Program-made: the position numbers and the translations under genes
Origin: Xanthomarina maritima
GTDB lineage: Bacteria > Bacteroidota > Bacteroidia > Flavobacteriales > Flavobacteriaceae
Length of the DNA: 64,000 nt
Reading direction: 5' to 3'
NCBI RefSeq assembly: GCF_008084905.1
Contig: NZ_VSFC01000019.1
Span: 8,012 to 72,011, forward strand
Shown here: positions 51,628 through 60,992 of the stretch, one piece after another
How the letters are laid out: every line of letters begins with the position of its first letter
Position numbering within the stretch: position 1 is the stretch's first letter
The notes under the pieces: generated by a model
What the model was told of the DNA's origin: nothing
The model's database searches: none
The model's input: only the letters and a program-made list of their open reading frames with translations

Positions 51628-52872
51628 ATGAAACATTGTATAATCATCGGAGGAGGCATCATAGGTTTATGCTCTGCTTATTATCTTCAGAAAGAAGGTC
51701 ATCAAGTAACCATCATAGACCAATCCAATATGGATGCAGGAGCATCTTATGTGAATGCTGGATATTTATCTCCAAGTCATTTGGTGCCATTATCTGCTCC
51801 AGGCGTTATGAAAAAAGGTTTGAAATGGATGTTAAATCCTGCAAGCCCTTTATATATTAAACCACGTTTGGATTCCGATTTTATTAAGTGGACCTTAGCT
51901 TTTAATAAATCTTGCCATGCCAATCATGTTAAAAAAGCCATTCCTGCCATTAAAGGTATTACTTTATTGAGTCAGGATTTGTATGATGATATCAAACGTG
52001 AAGAGAACTTTAGCTTTCATTACGAGAAGAAAGGACTATTGATGTTGTGTCAGACTGAAAAATTGCTAGAAGAAGAAATAGAAACAGCTCATTTAGCAAA
52101 ACGAGAAGGTTTGGATGTTAACGAGATTAGTCATGAAGAATTGAAAGAGCTAGAGCCTCATGCCACTTTTAATGTCAAAGGAGCTACTTATTATAAATGT
52201 GATTCTCATACCACACCTCATGAATTTATGACAGAGATGAAAGCACATTTAAAAGCTGTTGGTGTTCAGTTTTTTTCTAATGAAAAGGTAGAAGACTTAG
52301 TGGTAAATAATGGTAAAATTGAAGCTGTTATAACGAAAAATCAGACTTTAAAAGCTGATGAATTTGTGCTTGCTGCAGGTTCTTGGAGTTCCATATTAGG
52401 TAAAAAGCTAGGTTTAAAATTGTTGTTACAAGCAGGAAAAGGCTATCGTATTAATACTACTCAAGACACAGGAATTAGCATTCCATCTATTTTAGCTGAA
52501 GCCAAAGTAGCAGTTACACCTATGAATGGATTTACACGTTTTGCAGGCACTATGGAAATAGCAGGTATCAACGATAAAATAAATAAAATACGTGTTGAAG
52601 CCATTGCAAGAGCTGCAACAAGTTTTTACCCTGAAGTAGAACTTACCCAAGAAGAAAAGAATCAAGCTGCTTCTGGCTTACGTCCAGTTTCTCCCGATGG
52701 TTTGCCATTTATTGGAAAATCTTCAAAATGCAAAAACCTGACCATCGCCACAGGTCATGCCATGATGGGGTGGAGTATGGGTCCAGCGACTGGAAAGTTG
52801 GTTTCTGAAGTTATTTCAGATAAAAAACCTATTTTAGATTTAAATCCGTTTCATCCAGATAGAACATTTTAA
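51628..52872 (+). CDS. FAD-dependent D-hydroxyproline dehydrogenase (DadA-like)
   Basis: A 414-aa flavoprotein of the D-amino-acid dehydrogenase (DAO) family. The FAD-binding start is IIIGGGIIGLCSAYYL, followed by GASYVNAGYLSPSH. The C-terminal FAD block is SGLRPVSPDGLPFIGK and THGHAMMG-like ATGHAMMGWSMGPA. In this operon it should oxidise cis-4-hydroxy-D-proline to 1-pyrroline-4-hydroxy-2-carboxylate. It starts directly behind the repeat block, so its translation or mRNA stability may depend on that spacer. Confidence 0.9.
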   Translation: MKHCIIIGGGIIGLCSAYYLQKEGHQVTIIDQSNMDAGASYVNAGYLSPSHLVPLSAPGVMKKGLKWMLNPASPLYIKPRLDSDFIKWTLAFNKSCHANHVKKAIPAIKGITLLSQDLYDDIKREENFSFHYEKKGLLMLCQTEKLLEEEIETAHLAKREGLDVNEISHEELKELEPHATFNVKGATYYKCDSHTTPHEFMTEMKAHLKAVGVQFFSNEKVEDLVVNNGKIEAVITKNQTLKADEFVLAAGSWSSILGKKLGLKLLLQAGKGYRINTTQDTGISIPSILAEAKVAVTPMNGFTRFAGTMEIAGINDKINKIRVEAIARAATSFYPEVELTQEEKNQAASGLRPVSPDGLPFIGKSSKCKNLTIATGHAMMGWSMGPATGKLVSEVISDKKPILDLNPFHPDRTF

Positions 52873-52874
52873 TT

Positions 52875-54173
52875 ATGAGATACAATCAAATTCCAAATAG
52901 TTTATTCATAAAAAGCAGAACCAATTTTACAGCTAAAATGAAAGCCAATACGTTGGCTATTTTAACGTCCAATGATGTAAAACACAATAATGCAGACGAT
53001 GTCATGGGTTTTACACAGAACAACGATTTGTTTTATTTGTGTGGTATCGACCAAGAAGAAACCATTTTGGTGTTGTATCCAGATGCTTATAAAAAGGAAA
53101 ATCGGGAGATTCTGTTTATTAAAGAAACGAATGAACATATTAAAATTTGGGATGGCGACAAGCTAACTAAAGATCAAGCTACTAATATTTCCGGAATAGC
53201 ACGTGTGGAATGGCTTCAGGATTTTGAAAAAGTCTTGCAATTAATGGCTTTTGAAGCAGATGGCATTTATCTAGGGCATAATGAGCACATCAAGCGTGTG
53301 ACTTATAATCAGCAAACGCAGCAAGACAGAATGATAGCATGGTGTAAGGAGAAATATCCTTTGCATACGTATTATCGTGCTGCGAAAATTACACGCGATT
53401 TAAGATTGATTAAATCTGAAGAAGAAATTGCTTTAATGCAACAAGCAGCAAATATTAGCGTGAATTCTTTTAAACGCGTCTTGAAAGCTTGCAAACCAAG
53501 CATGAAGGAATACGAGTTGGAAGCCGAATTGTCTTATAGCCTAGTAAAATCTGGTGCTTCGCGTCATGCCTTTAAACCTATTGTGGCTTCAGGTAAAAAT
53601 GCGTGTGCACTTCATTATAATACCAATGATGCTGTTTGTAAAGATGGCGACATGATTTTATTAGATTTTGGTGTTTGTTATGCCAATTACAATAGTGATA
53701 CCACTAGATGTTTTCCTGTAAACGGAACATTTTCTGAAAGACAAAAAGAAGTTTATGCTTCTGTGTTGCATTGTTTAAAAGCAGGAAGTAAATTGTTGAA
53801 ACCTGGGATTTTACCTTCAGATTATGAAGCTACTATGGCAAAATTAGTAGAAACTGAACTCATAAAATTAGGATTATTACAAGCTGAAGATGTTGCCAAA
53901 CAAGACCCTGAAAAACCTTTGTATAAAAAGTATTTTATGCATGGCACAGCGCATCATATAGGATTGGATGTTCATGACGTAGGTTTGTATTCAAAAGCTC
54001 TAGAACCTGGAATGGTTTTAACTTGCGAACCAGGAATCTATATTCCAGAGGAAGGAATAGGTTGCAGGTTGGAAAATGATTATCTGATAATCAAAGACGG
54101 AAATATCAACTTAACAGAAGCTATGCCTATTGAGATTGAAGATATTGAAGCGTTGATGACATCTTCATCTTAA
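52875..54173 (+). CDS. Xaa-Pro aminopeptidase (M24B)
   Basis: A 432-aa metallopeptidase that removes an N-terminal residue before proline. The N-terminal AMP_N domain (residues 1-150) is followed by the pita-bread domain with the metal ligands: LLDFGV and SDTTR (two Asp), HGTAHHIGLDVHD (His), CEPGIYI (Glu) and LENDYLI (Glu). In the hydroxyproline operon it would free proline or hydroxyproline from peptides, for example collagen fragments. It lies 2 bp after the dehydrogenase. Its last 9 bp overlap the convergent dehydratase gene. Confidence 0.93.
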   Translation: MRYNQIPNSLFIKSRTNFTAKMKANTLAILTSNDVKHNNADDVMGFTQNNDLFYLCGIDQEETILVLYPDAYKKENREILFIKETNEHIKIWDGDKLTKDQATNISGIARVEWLQDFEKVLQLMAFEADGIYLGHNEHIKRVTYNQQTQQDRMIAWCKEKYPLHTYYRAAKITRDLRLIKSEEEIALMQQAANISVNSFKRVLKACKPSMKEYELEAELSYSLVKSGASRHAFKPIVASGKNACALHYNTNDAVCKDGDMILLDFGVCYANYNSDTTRCFPVNGTFSERQKEVYASVLHCLKAGSKLLKPGILPSDYEATMAKLVETELIKLGLLQAEDVAKQDPEKPLYKKYFMHGTAHHIGLDVHDVGLYSKALEPGMVLTCEPGIYIPEEGIGCRLENDYLIIKDGNINLTEAMPIEIEDIEALMTSSS

Positions 54174-55232
54174 AATAAACCCATCTTTCATTGGGTCCTT
54201 TGGATCTATCACAAACGTGTGCTTTCCTGTAATATGAGCAGTGCCTTCCACTTGTGGAATCACAGCTTTAAATGTGCCAAAATCTTCTTCGGAAATAATG
54301 GAACCTTTAAAAACGGAGCCTGTAATACTCTCTATACTCATAGTTTCATTATAAGTCATTTCATTTCTAGCTTTGTGAATTGCCATTCTACCAGAAACAC
54401 CTGAGCCAGTAGGACATCTATCGACTTCGCCTTCAGCAAATATGCACACATTCCGACTATCTACTCCAGATTCTTGCTTCTTATTATCTATAAAAATGGT
54501 GCCATAAAGAAAACTCAAATCTTCTTCAAAAGGATGAATAATTTCTTTATCGTTTTTCATAACAGCATGTTTAATATCCATGCCTTTAGCTATTAAAGAC
54601 CGATAAGATTCTGGTTTTAAATTGAAATCGAAATTGTTTTTTGCCATATCCACATAGGCATAAAAAGCACCACCATAAGCTAGGTCATAAGTTACTACTC
54701 CAAGACTATCAACCTGCACTTTATTATCTAAACTAACTACAAAACTTGGCACACAATGAAACCTAACACCAGTAACTTTTCCATCTTTTACATGAGCGAA
54801 AGACGTAATTCTACCACAAGGCGCATCTATTTTTAAGGTATTATCTCCTTCTTTAACTTCAATCCATTTCATTTCTACAGCTAATGTTGAAATAGCAATA
54901 ATGGCATGACCACACATGGTAGAATAGCCTTCGTTGTGTAAAAAGATAATTCCAAAATCGCCTTCATCATTGTTTGGAGGAGTTAAAATACAGCCATACA
55001 TGTCTGCATGTCCACGAGGTTCAAACATTAAAGCTGTACGTAAGTGGTCGTAATTTTCTAAACAATACCTTCTATATTCTAAAACTGAATTTCCTCTTAG
55101 TTCTGGGAAACCATCAATAATAACACGAAGGGGTTCGCCACCAGTATGCATATCAATGGTTTTTATTTGTAACCAATTGGTATTTGGATTAAAATCTGTT
55201 TTATTGCGAATGTTAAGGTATGTGTTATTCAT
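54165..55232 (-). CDS. Trans-3-hydroxy-L-proline dehydratase (proline racemase family, Cys/Thr type)
   Basis: A 355-aa relative of the 4-hydroxyproline epimerase. The first catalytic Cys is kept (Cys107, TMCGHAI), but the second is Thr275 (DRCPTGSGVSG). This Cys/Thr pair marks trans-3-hydroxyproline dehydratases, such as human L3HYPDH, which cannot racemise and instead eliminate water to give 1-pyrroline-2-carboxylate. MHTGGEPLRVI is the N-terminal block. It overlaps the reductase gene upstream by 8 bp and the Xaa-Pro aminopeptidase gene downstream by 9 bp. Confidence 0.9.
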   Translation of the reverse strand: MNNTYLNIRNKTDFNPNTNWLQIKTIDMHTGGEPLRVIIDGFPELRGNSVLEYRRYCLENYDHLRTALMFEPRGHADMYGCILTPPNNDEGDFGIIFLHNEGYSTMCGHAIIAISTLAVEMKWIEVKEGDNTLKIDAPCGRITSFAHVKDGKVTGVRFHCVPSFVVSLDNKVQVDSLGVVTYDLAYGGAFYAYVDMAKNNFDFNLKPESYRSLIAKGMDIKHAVMKNDKEIIHPFEEDLSFLYGTIFIDNKKQESGVDSRNVCIFAEGEVDRCPTGSGVSGRMAIHKARNEMTYNETMSIESITGSVFKGSIISEEDFGTFKAVIPQVEGTAHITGKHTFVIDPKDPMKDGFILR

Positions 55233-56184
55233 TGGTATATTTATTATAATAGTAAGTAGCTGCAGTTAAATCCTCTAGAGAATGACCTACAGATTTAAAA
55301 AAAGTTATTTCATTTATATTTTGTCTTCCAGGTTTTTGATTAGAGCATAGCTCAAACAGGTCTGCTTTAATATCTTTTTCTTTAAGAATGCCATTTTTTA
55401 ATGGGATAACAATATCTCCACTTTCTTTAAGTCCACCTTGGTAGGTATCGATAAATATGGAAGATTTTTTAATAACTTCATCATTAGCTTCTCTCATATC
55501 TGGTTTATAAGCACCAACTAAATCGATATGTTGTCCAGATTTTAATAATTCACCTAAAACTAAAGGAGTTTTTGATAAGGTGGCACTGGAAATAATATCG
55601 ACTTCAGAAATTTTTTCTTCAATCGTTTCAATAGGATACACATGGAATTTTTCATTTTGAAGTTCAGCAGCTATTGCTTCTGCTTTCTCCATATGTCTGC
55701 CCCAAATAAAAACATTTTTTATAGGTCTTACTGAAGCATGAGCTTTTATAAGATTTATGGATAAAGCACCAGTACCAATCATTAGCAGAGATTTTGAATC
55801 TTTCTTAGATAGATAAGATGATGCCAAAGCCGATGCAGCTGCAGTGCGTTTAACGGTTAAACTTTTGGCTTCTATGATGGCTTTTATAGTGCCTTTTAAA
55901 GCATTGAAATAAATATAAGTACCTTGAATGGAGGGTAGATTAAACCGACTGTTTTCTGGATTGACTGTGACTATTTTTACACCAGCTACTTTCCCTGGAT
56001 TCCATGCAGGCATTAATAAGAGTGTTGACTCTGAGTTGACTTCTAGATTCGGAAAATCATGATGATGACGTAAAGGAACCATCACATCCTTATTAGAAAA
56101 ACTCTGTTTTAATTCTTGAATTAATTCAGAGAAAACAGTGCTTTGCTCAATAAAAGCATCTCCAATTTGTAGAATTTTATCCAT
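55225..56184 (-). CDS. Ornithine cyclodeaminase-family 1-pyrroline-2-carboxylate reductase
   Basis: A 319-aa NAD(P)-dependent enzyme of the ornithine cyclodeaminase/mu-crystallin family. The cofactor loop LLMIGTGALSINLIKAHASV (about residues 133-152) and ISSATLSKTPLV are visible. Next to a 3-hydroxyproline dehydratase, the known role is reduction of 1-pyrroline-2-carboxylate to L-proline. True ornithine cyclodeaminase is a less likely alternative. It is the first gene of the two-gene minus operon, 73 bp past the second operator-like motif. Confidence 0.88.
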   Translation of the reverse strand: MDKILQIGDAFIEQSTVFSELIQELKQSFSNKDVMVPLRHHHDFPNLEVNSESTLLLMPAWNPGKVAGVKIVTVNPENSRFNLPSIQGTYIYFNALKGTIKAIIEAKSLTVKRTAAASALASSYLSKKDSKSLLMIGTGALSINLIKAHASVRPIKNVFIWGRHMEKAEAIAAELQNEKFHVYPIETIEEKISEVDIISSATLSKTPLVLGELLKSGQHIDLVGAYKPDMREANDEVIKKSSIFIDTYQGGLKESGDIVIPLKNGILKEKDIKADLFELCSNQKPGRQNINEITFFKSVGHSLEDLTAATYYYNKYTNE

Positions 56185-56257
56185 ACTTTAAAAGTAGCTA
56201 AAATTTAAATTATAAATACATTTTAACTATAAATCAGTGAATATTATATTTATATTG

Positions 56258-56287
56258 GATAATATAGTATCTAAATTGATTCACTTA
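56258..56287. promoter_or_regulatory. Operator-like motif, copy 2 (upstream of the 3-hydroxyproline operon)
   Basis: The identical 14-mer GATAATATAGTATC (56258-56271), followed by ATTCACTTA (56279-56287), whose complement TAAGTGAAT matches the half-site TAAGTGGAT of copy 1. The palindrome lies 73 bp before the reductase ATG at 56184. Confidence 0.6.
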
Positions 56288-56297
56288 TTATGGAAAG

Positions 56298-57647
56298 CTA
56301 TTCTTTTAACCAGCCATCAATTATGTTATAGATTTCTTTTTGTGTTTCTGGACTAAAACTTTTTATTCTAGTTGTATGACTTCCTTCAGGTAGAACAAAT
56401 TTATAGACCTCTCTTTTTAAAGCATTATCTTCTAATTCTACTGCAGTTGCACTCCAGGCATCATATTCGCCATAGATAAAAAGCATATCTTCGGCAGAAT
56501 TATCCAGAAATGTTTGAACCTCTTGCATAGGTTTTAAATCGTATTCTTTAGAAATACCTTCAGGGAAAGCCCATTCGAATTTATAAATTTCTTCGGTATT
56601 TAAATACTGTTTAAAAGGAGCTGTTTCATAACCATAAATTCCTTGTTGTGTTAAAGCAGCCCAAAAGTAAGGTTGTAAATTTTCGACCGCTTTTTCTTCA
56701 AAGAAACCATAACCAACCACATTAATCAAGTGGGTGTAAATTTCCTCAACAGAAGCATTCTGAGTTGGGATACTTTCAATGGGAGTTCCCCATTGCCAAA
56801 ACGCAAAAGAATATTCTAAAATGGTATAATCTATGGCTTTATCTATACCAAATTCCCATGTCATATTTTTTTCTTTAGCTTCATTTTTCATCATTTCCAA
56901 AAGAGCTGCTCTGTTTTCAAAACATAAGTTTTGAAACGCTTTTACTTTATCTCTATTTTCTTGAGTGCTAACAGTATTTAAAAATTCATAAACTCTTGGG
57001 TCTTCACGTTCAAAATTTAAAGGACCAACATAACAAACACACCCATCTACGTTGTCTGGAAAATATCTACGATGCAACATGGTTGTCTGGCAGCCTTTAG
57101 AAATTCCAGTAGAAATAAACTTGGCTTCTGGATACAATGCTTTTTTAATGGCATCTATAATTCTTGCTTGATCTTTTGCTGCATTTTCAACAGTCAAGGT
57201 ATTCCAGTCTATAGTTTCTGGTCGTGAATTATTAAAATATCTATGTTCTATATTAATTTGATTCGCTTTATAGTGGTCTGCTAATTCACCGGCTTTTTCT
57301 GAGCCAATGCCATAACCTTGAAGTTCAACTATAACAGGTTGTGAAGGTTCAACAAAACCTAAAAAAACACGTTGATTAAAAGTGCCCTTTGTCAAGTCGT
57401 TGTAATCTATGGGTTGCTCAAACCAGATTTCATAATTCTCATTAAAATGACTTACAGGTTCTCTTTTTTCTATGCTAACAATATTTTTAATGGAAGCTAA
57501 TTTTTCGAAATTTGATAAATTAGTTGAAGCTAAAGCTAAAGTTGAATCAGAAGCTATAGCCGAAGTAGAAGTAGAAGTTTGTGAAGTCTTACAATTTATA
57601 AGTAAGATTACAAAAAGGGATAGAAATAGTTTTCGTATTAATTTCAT
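56298..57647 (-). CDS. S37/S28-type prolyl tripeptidyl peptidase, lipoprotein
   Basis: A 449-aa serine peptidase. The lipobox LLINC (Cys19) marks an envelope lipoprotein. The alpha/beta-hydrolase core has EHRYFNNSRPE (about 134-144) and the nucleophile Ser183 in STGISKGCQT. YGEYDAWSAT gives the likely Asp and LPEGSHTTRI the likely His. Relatives (PS-10 peptidase S37, S28) cut after proline, which fits the neighbouring hydroxyproline and Xaa-Pro genes. It is downstream of murF on the same strand (49-bp gap) and 113 bp upstream of the reductase. Confidence 0.85.
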   Translation of the reverse strand: MKLIRKLFLSLFVILLINCKTSQTSTSTSAIASDSTLALASTNLSNFEKLASIKNIVSIEKREPVSHFNENYEIWFEQPIDYNDLTKGTFNQRVFLGFVEPSQPVIVELQGYGIGSEKAGELADHYKANQINIEHRYFNNSRPETIDWNTLTVENAAKDQARIIDAIKKALYPEAKFISTGISKGCQTTMLHRRYFPDNVDGCVCYVGPLNFEREDPRVYEFLNTVSTQENRDKVKAFQNLCFENRAALLEMMKNEAKEKNMTWEFGIDKAIDYTILEYSFAFWQWGTPIESIPTQNASVEEIYTHLINVVGYGFFEEKAVENLQPYFWAALTQQGIYGYETAPFKQYLNTEEIYKFEWAFPEGISKEYDLKPMQEVQTFLDNSAEDMLFIYGEYDAWSATAVELEDNALKREVYKFVLPEGSHTTRIKSFSPETQKEIYNIIDGWLKE

Positions 57648-57696
57648 AAGTCGTTGTTTAAGAGTTTCGCAATATGTTATAAATATAGTGATTAAA

Positions 57697-58971
57697 CTAT
57701 AACAATTCTAATATACGCTCTAATGCCATGCCTCTAGAGCCTTTAATTAATAGGGTTGCATTTTCTAGATTTTTTATATGGAACTGCTCTTTAAACTCGT
57801 TGAATGTTTTATAAGTTTCATTATTTGTATGGATGGCATGGTGAAAATTTTCACCTATATATATTACTTTCGAAATGTTAAGAGAATTAGCTAATTTAGC
57901 GATTGTTATATGTTCTTTATTAGCTTCTGTACCCAATTCGAACATATCACCAAGAATGGCTATTTTGTTTTTAGCTTCCAACTTTCCAAAATTTTGCAAG
58001 GCAACAGTCATACTTGAAGGGTTTGCATTGTATGCGTCTAGAATAATTTTGATTGTGCCTTTTTCTACAATTTGAGATCTGTTGTTTTTTGGTGTGTAGT
58101 TTTCTATAGCTTCTTTAATTAATGCTTTATCAATTTTGAAAAAAGTGCCTATTGCTATAGCTATAGCAATGTTATTGAAATTGTATTCGCCAATTAATTG
58201 GCTCCTTATTTCTATATTATTCAAACTGACTGTTACGTTTGGTTGAGCCCTTTTAAAATAAATTTCAACATCATCTGTTTTCTGTTGCCCAAAGGTAAAC
58301 GTATTAGCTCCTTGGCTTTTTTCTAGTTGTAAGGAATCGTTTGAGTTAACAAAAATAGTTTTGTTGTGTTCTATAAGATGATTGTAAAGTTCAGATTTTC
58401 CTTCAATAACACCTTCTACGCTACCAAAACCTTCTAAATGTGCCTTTCCGAAATTGGTGATCAAGCCATAATCTGGAAAGGTTATGTTACATAGAAACTC
58501 TATTTCTTTTTTGTGATTAGCTCCCATTTCAACTATGCCTATTTCTGTATTCTTGTTCATTTTTAACAATGTTAAAGGCACACCAATATGGTTGTTGAGA
58601 TTTCCTATAGTTGCTGAGGTATTATATTTTTTTGACAATACAGCATGAATCAACTCTTTGGTAGTAGTCTTTCCATTACTTCCAGTTAGTGCAATAATTG
58701 GAAGATTTAAATATTTTCTATGATAACTTGCTAATTTTTGCAAGGTTGTAAGTACATCTTCAACTAAGATGCATTGTTTGTTAATTGCAAATTCTTCTTC
58801 ATCTATGATACAATAGGAAGCACCATTTTCTAGGGCTTGTTTAATAAAGGCGTTGCCATTAAAATTGTCGCCTTTCAGAGCAAAATATAAATCGTTCTTA
58901 GATATTTTTCTTGTGTCTGTTGAAACAGAAGGGTATTTTAAAAAGAGTTTGTACAGTTGTTCTATGTTCAT
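57697..58971 (-). CDS. murF: UDP-MurNAc-tripeptide:D-alanyl-D-alanine ligase
   Basis: A 424-aa Mur ligase adding D-Ala-D-Ala to the peptidoglycan precursor. The P-loop is GSNGKTTT (97-104). EMGANHKKEIEFL, TNFGKAHLEGFG and the C-terminal DAYNANPSSM and LGDMFELG are diagnostic of MurF. ATG 58971 (MNIEQLYKLFLK) is chosen; a longer frame adds a hydrophobic stretch (LGLFLYFYF) that is untypical. It is downstream of gldJ across a terminator. Confidence 0.95.
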   Translation of the reverse strand: MNIEQLYKLFLKYPSVSTDTRKISKNDLYFALKGDNFNGNAFIKQALENGASYCIIDEEEFAINKQCILVEDVLTTLQKLASYHRKYLNLPIIALTGSNGKTTTKELIHAVLSKKYNTSATIGNLNNHIGVPLTLLKMNKNTEIGIVEMGANHKKEIEFLCNITFPDYGLITNFGKAHLEGFGSVEGVIEGKSELYNHLIEHNKTIFVNSNDSLQLEKSQGANTFTFGQQKTDDVEIYFKRAQPNVTVSLNNIEIRSQLIGEYNFNNIAIAIAIGTFFKIDKALIKEAIENYTPKNNRSQIVEKGTIKIILDAYNANPSSMTVALQNFGKLEAKNKIAILGDMFELGTEANKEHITIAKLANSLNISKVIYIGENFHHAIHTNNETYKTFNEFKEQFHIKNLENATLLIKGSRGMALERILELL

Positions 58972-58984
58972 AAAATAAAAGTAT

Positions 58985-59020
58985 AAAAAAAGTCCTAACA
59001 AATTGTTAGGACTATTTTAA
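58985..59020 (-). terminator. Terminator between gldJ and murF
   Basis: A 10-bp stem (AGTCCTAACA / TGTTAGGACT) with loop AAT. An A-run on the left is a U-run for minus transcripts, 23 bp past the gldJ stop codon. Confidence 0.85.
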
Positions 59021-59035
59021 AAGATATAATAAATC

Positions 59036-60727
59036 TTAATTTTTTGTTTTGTTTTTTTGTTTAGATTTAGAACCCACTCTTGACATAGCACATCTAAAGC
59101 CAATATAATCTGTAGCCATAGTTTGTGGGAAATAACGTCTTTGTGCTGGATCTAACCAATACTCTCTGTCTTTCCAAGAACCACCTTTGTAAACACGAAC
59201 TTCGTCGTTAATTAAAGAAGTTCTTTTGTTTGATTTGTCGTATTCTCTAATTAATGCACCAGTAGAATCGTCTATATCTACATTATGTTTAGGAGAATTA
59301 TACATTTTACTTGTCATTGATGTTTCGCTAGCAACACCTTCTTCATCGCCAAAACTTTCTCTGTATTGACGAGACGATTGTTTATCTCCATCTCTAAAGT
59401 TTCTGTTATCGCTTCTATCAAAGTTTTGTCTTAAATAGGTTTCATCATCATCTACTGCAACTTGAGAAATTTCACCAGGTAAATCTCTTGCAATAACTTT
59501 ACCGTTAGGTAAGGTATCGAAGACAATCTCTTCAGTTGTTACAATTTTTACGGTACCATCTTCGCTAATAGCATTTTTAGTGTAAACATTACCACGATAG
59601 TAGTTAAAGTCGTTAAATTCGTCATCCACTATAGGTCTGTAAACATCTGCTACCCATTCGGCAACGTTTCCAGCCATATCATATAAACCAAAATCGTTTG
59701 GCTCGTATTTTTTCACTTCGTTTGTAATATCAGCACCATCGTCTGACCATCCAGCAATACCACCATAATCTCCATTTCCTTGTTTGAAGTTAGCTAATTG
59801 ATCTCCTCTTACTTTACGTTTTCCAGAACGAGTATATTGACCATCCCAAGGGTATTTTTTTCTACCTCTGTAAATGTTATAACTACGTAACTCTGTTAAA
59901 CCTAAAGCAGCATATTCCCATTCAGCTTCTGTTGGAAGTCTATAACTTGGTGAAATAATACCTGTTTCTCTACCAGCATAAACACCAGTTGTATCTCCAG
60001 AAGCAGTTGTATTTACTCTCCTTCTTGTATTTTCAGGATTAGTAAGACTATCATTACCACCATAAACTTGAGTAGGAGCATTAATATATGTATCTGTATT
60101 AAAAGTTTCTCCAGCTGCTACACTAGTAATTTTAGCATCTCTAGTAATATAGCCAGCATTTTCTAAATACATTTCATTTACACGATCTGTTCTCCAACTT
60201 GCAAATTCAACAGCTTGAATCCAACTAACACCTACCACAGGATATTCTCCATAGCCAGGATGACGTAAATAGTTTTCAGTCATAACTTCATTATAACCTA
60301 ATCTATTTCTCCATACTAGAGTGTCTGGAAGAGCACCATTGTATATAGCTTTATAGTTTTCTTCAGTTGGTGGGTAAATTCTTTTTAACCAATCTAAGTA
60401 TTCCATATACATTTTGTTGGTTACTTCTGTTTCATCCATGTAAAAAGACTGAATGTGCTGTTGGTTTGGAGTGTTGTTCCAATCGTGCATAACATCGTCT
60501 TGAACTTTACCCATTGTAAAAGTTCCACCTTCTACAAATACTAAACCAGGAGCTGTTTCTTGTTCTTTAAATTGTGTGTTGTATTGGAACCCTCCTTCTC
60601 TAGAGTTTATATCCCAACCGGTAGCTCTGGAGCTGTTTGAGCTTGATGATCTTTTACAACCAACTGTAGTTATAGAAATTGCTAACAATAACAATATCTT
60701 AAATGCCATTACTTTTTTCATATCCAT
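59036..60727 (-). CDS. gldJ: Gliding motility lipoprotein GldJ
   Basis: A 563-aa lipoprotein (Cys24 after ISITTVG). It has the formylglycine-generating-enzyme/sulfatase-modifying fold: VEGGTFTMGKVQDD, YMDETEVTNKMYMEYLDW, YPVVGVSWIQAVEFASWR, SYRLPTEAEWEYAA, and the C-terminal YKGGSWKDREYWLDPAQRR with IGFRCAMSR. This matches GldJ, needed for gliding motility and type IX secretion. It is divergent from porU, as in other Flavobacteriaceae. An alternative ATG two codons on (60721) would leave the same signal. Confidence 0.95.
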   Translation of the reverse strand: MDMKKVMAFKILLLLAISITTVGCKRSSSSNSSRATGWDINSREGGFQYNTQFKEQETAPGLVFVEGGTFTMGKVQDDVMHDWNNTPNQQHIQSFYMDETEVTNKMYMEYLDWLKRIYPPTEENYKAIYNGALPDTLVWRNRLGYNEVMTENYLRHPGYGEYPVVGVSWIQAVEFASWRTDRVNEMYLENAGYITRDAKITSVAAGETFNTDTYINAPTQVYGGNDSLTNPENTRRRVNTTASGDTTGVYAGRETGIISPSYRLPTEAEWEYAALGLTELRSYNIYRGRKKYPWDGQYTRSGKRKVRGDQLANFKQGNGDYGGIAGWSDDGADITNEVKKYEPNDFGLYDMAGNVAEWVADVYRPIVDDEFNDFNYYRGNVYTKNAISEDGTVKIVTTEEIVFDTLPNGKVIARDLPGEISQVAVDDDETYLRQNFDRSDNRNFRDGDKQSSRQYRESFGDEEGVASETSMTSKMYNSPKHNVDIDDSTGALIREYDKSNKRTSLINDEVRVYKGGSWKDREYWLDPAQRRYFPQTMATDYIGFRCAMSRVGSKSKQKNKTKN

Positions 60728-60920
60728 ACTTTTAAGTAAGCTAATTCATGTTTTTGGTGACGCAATATAAGCATTATAGCGAATATTACAAGGAAAAATA
60801 TCAAATTTGATTAAAAAAAAATGCATTTCATCCTATTTATTGCACCTTACAACGATGTTTTTTACACTTTTAATCGGTAATTTGTGATTAAATAACGTAC
60901 AATTTTATAAATTATTATTG

Positions 60921-60928
60921 TATTTTTG
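60921..60928 (+). promoter_or_regulatory. -7 promoter element for porU
   Basis: TATTTTTG is an exact TAnnTTTG match 64 bp before the porU ATG. The 265-bp gldJ/porU gap holds no other gene. Confidence 0.5.
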
Positions 60929-60992
60929 AATCGTTTTTTTAAAATTGTTTGTTTTGCGATAATAACAAGCAATTATTCACGTTAATTAATCA

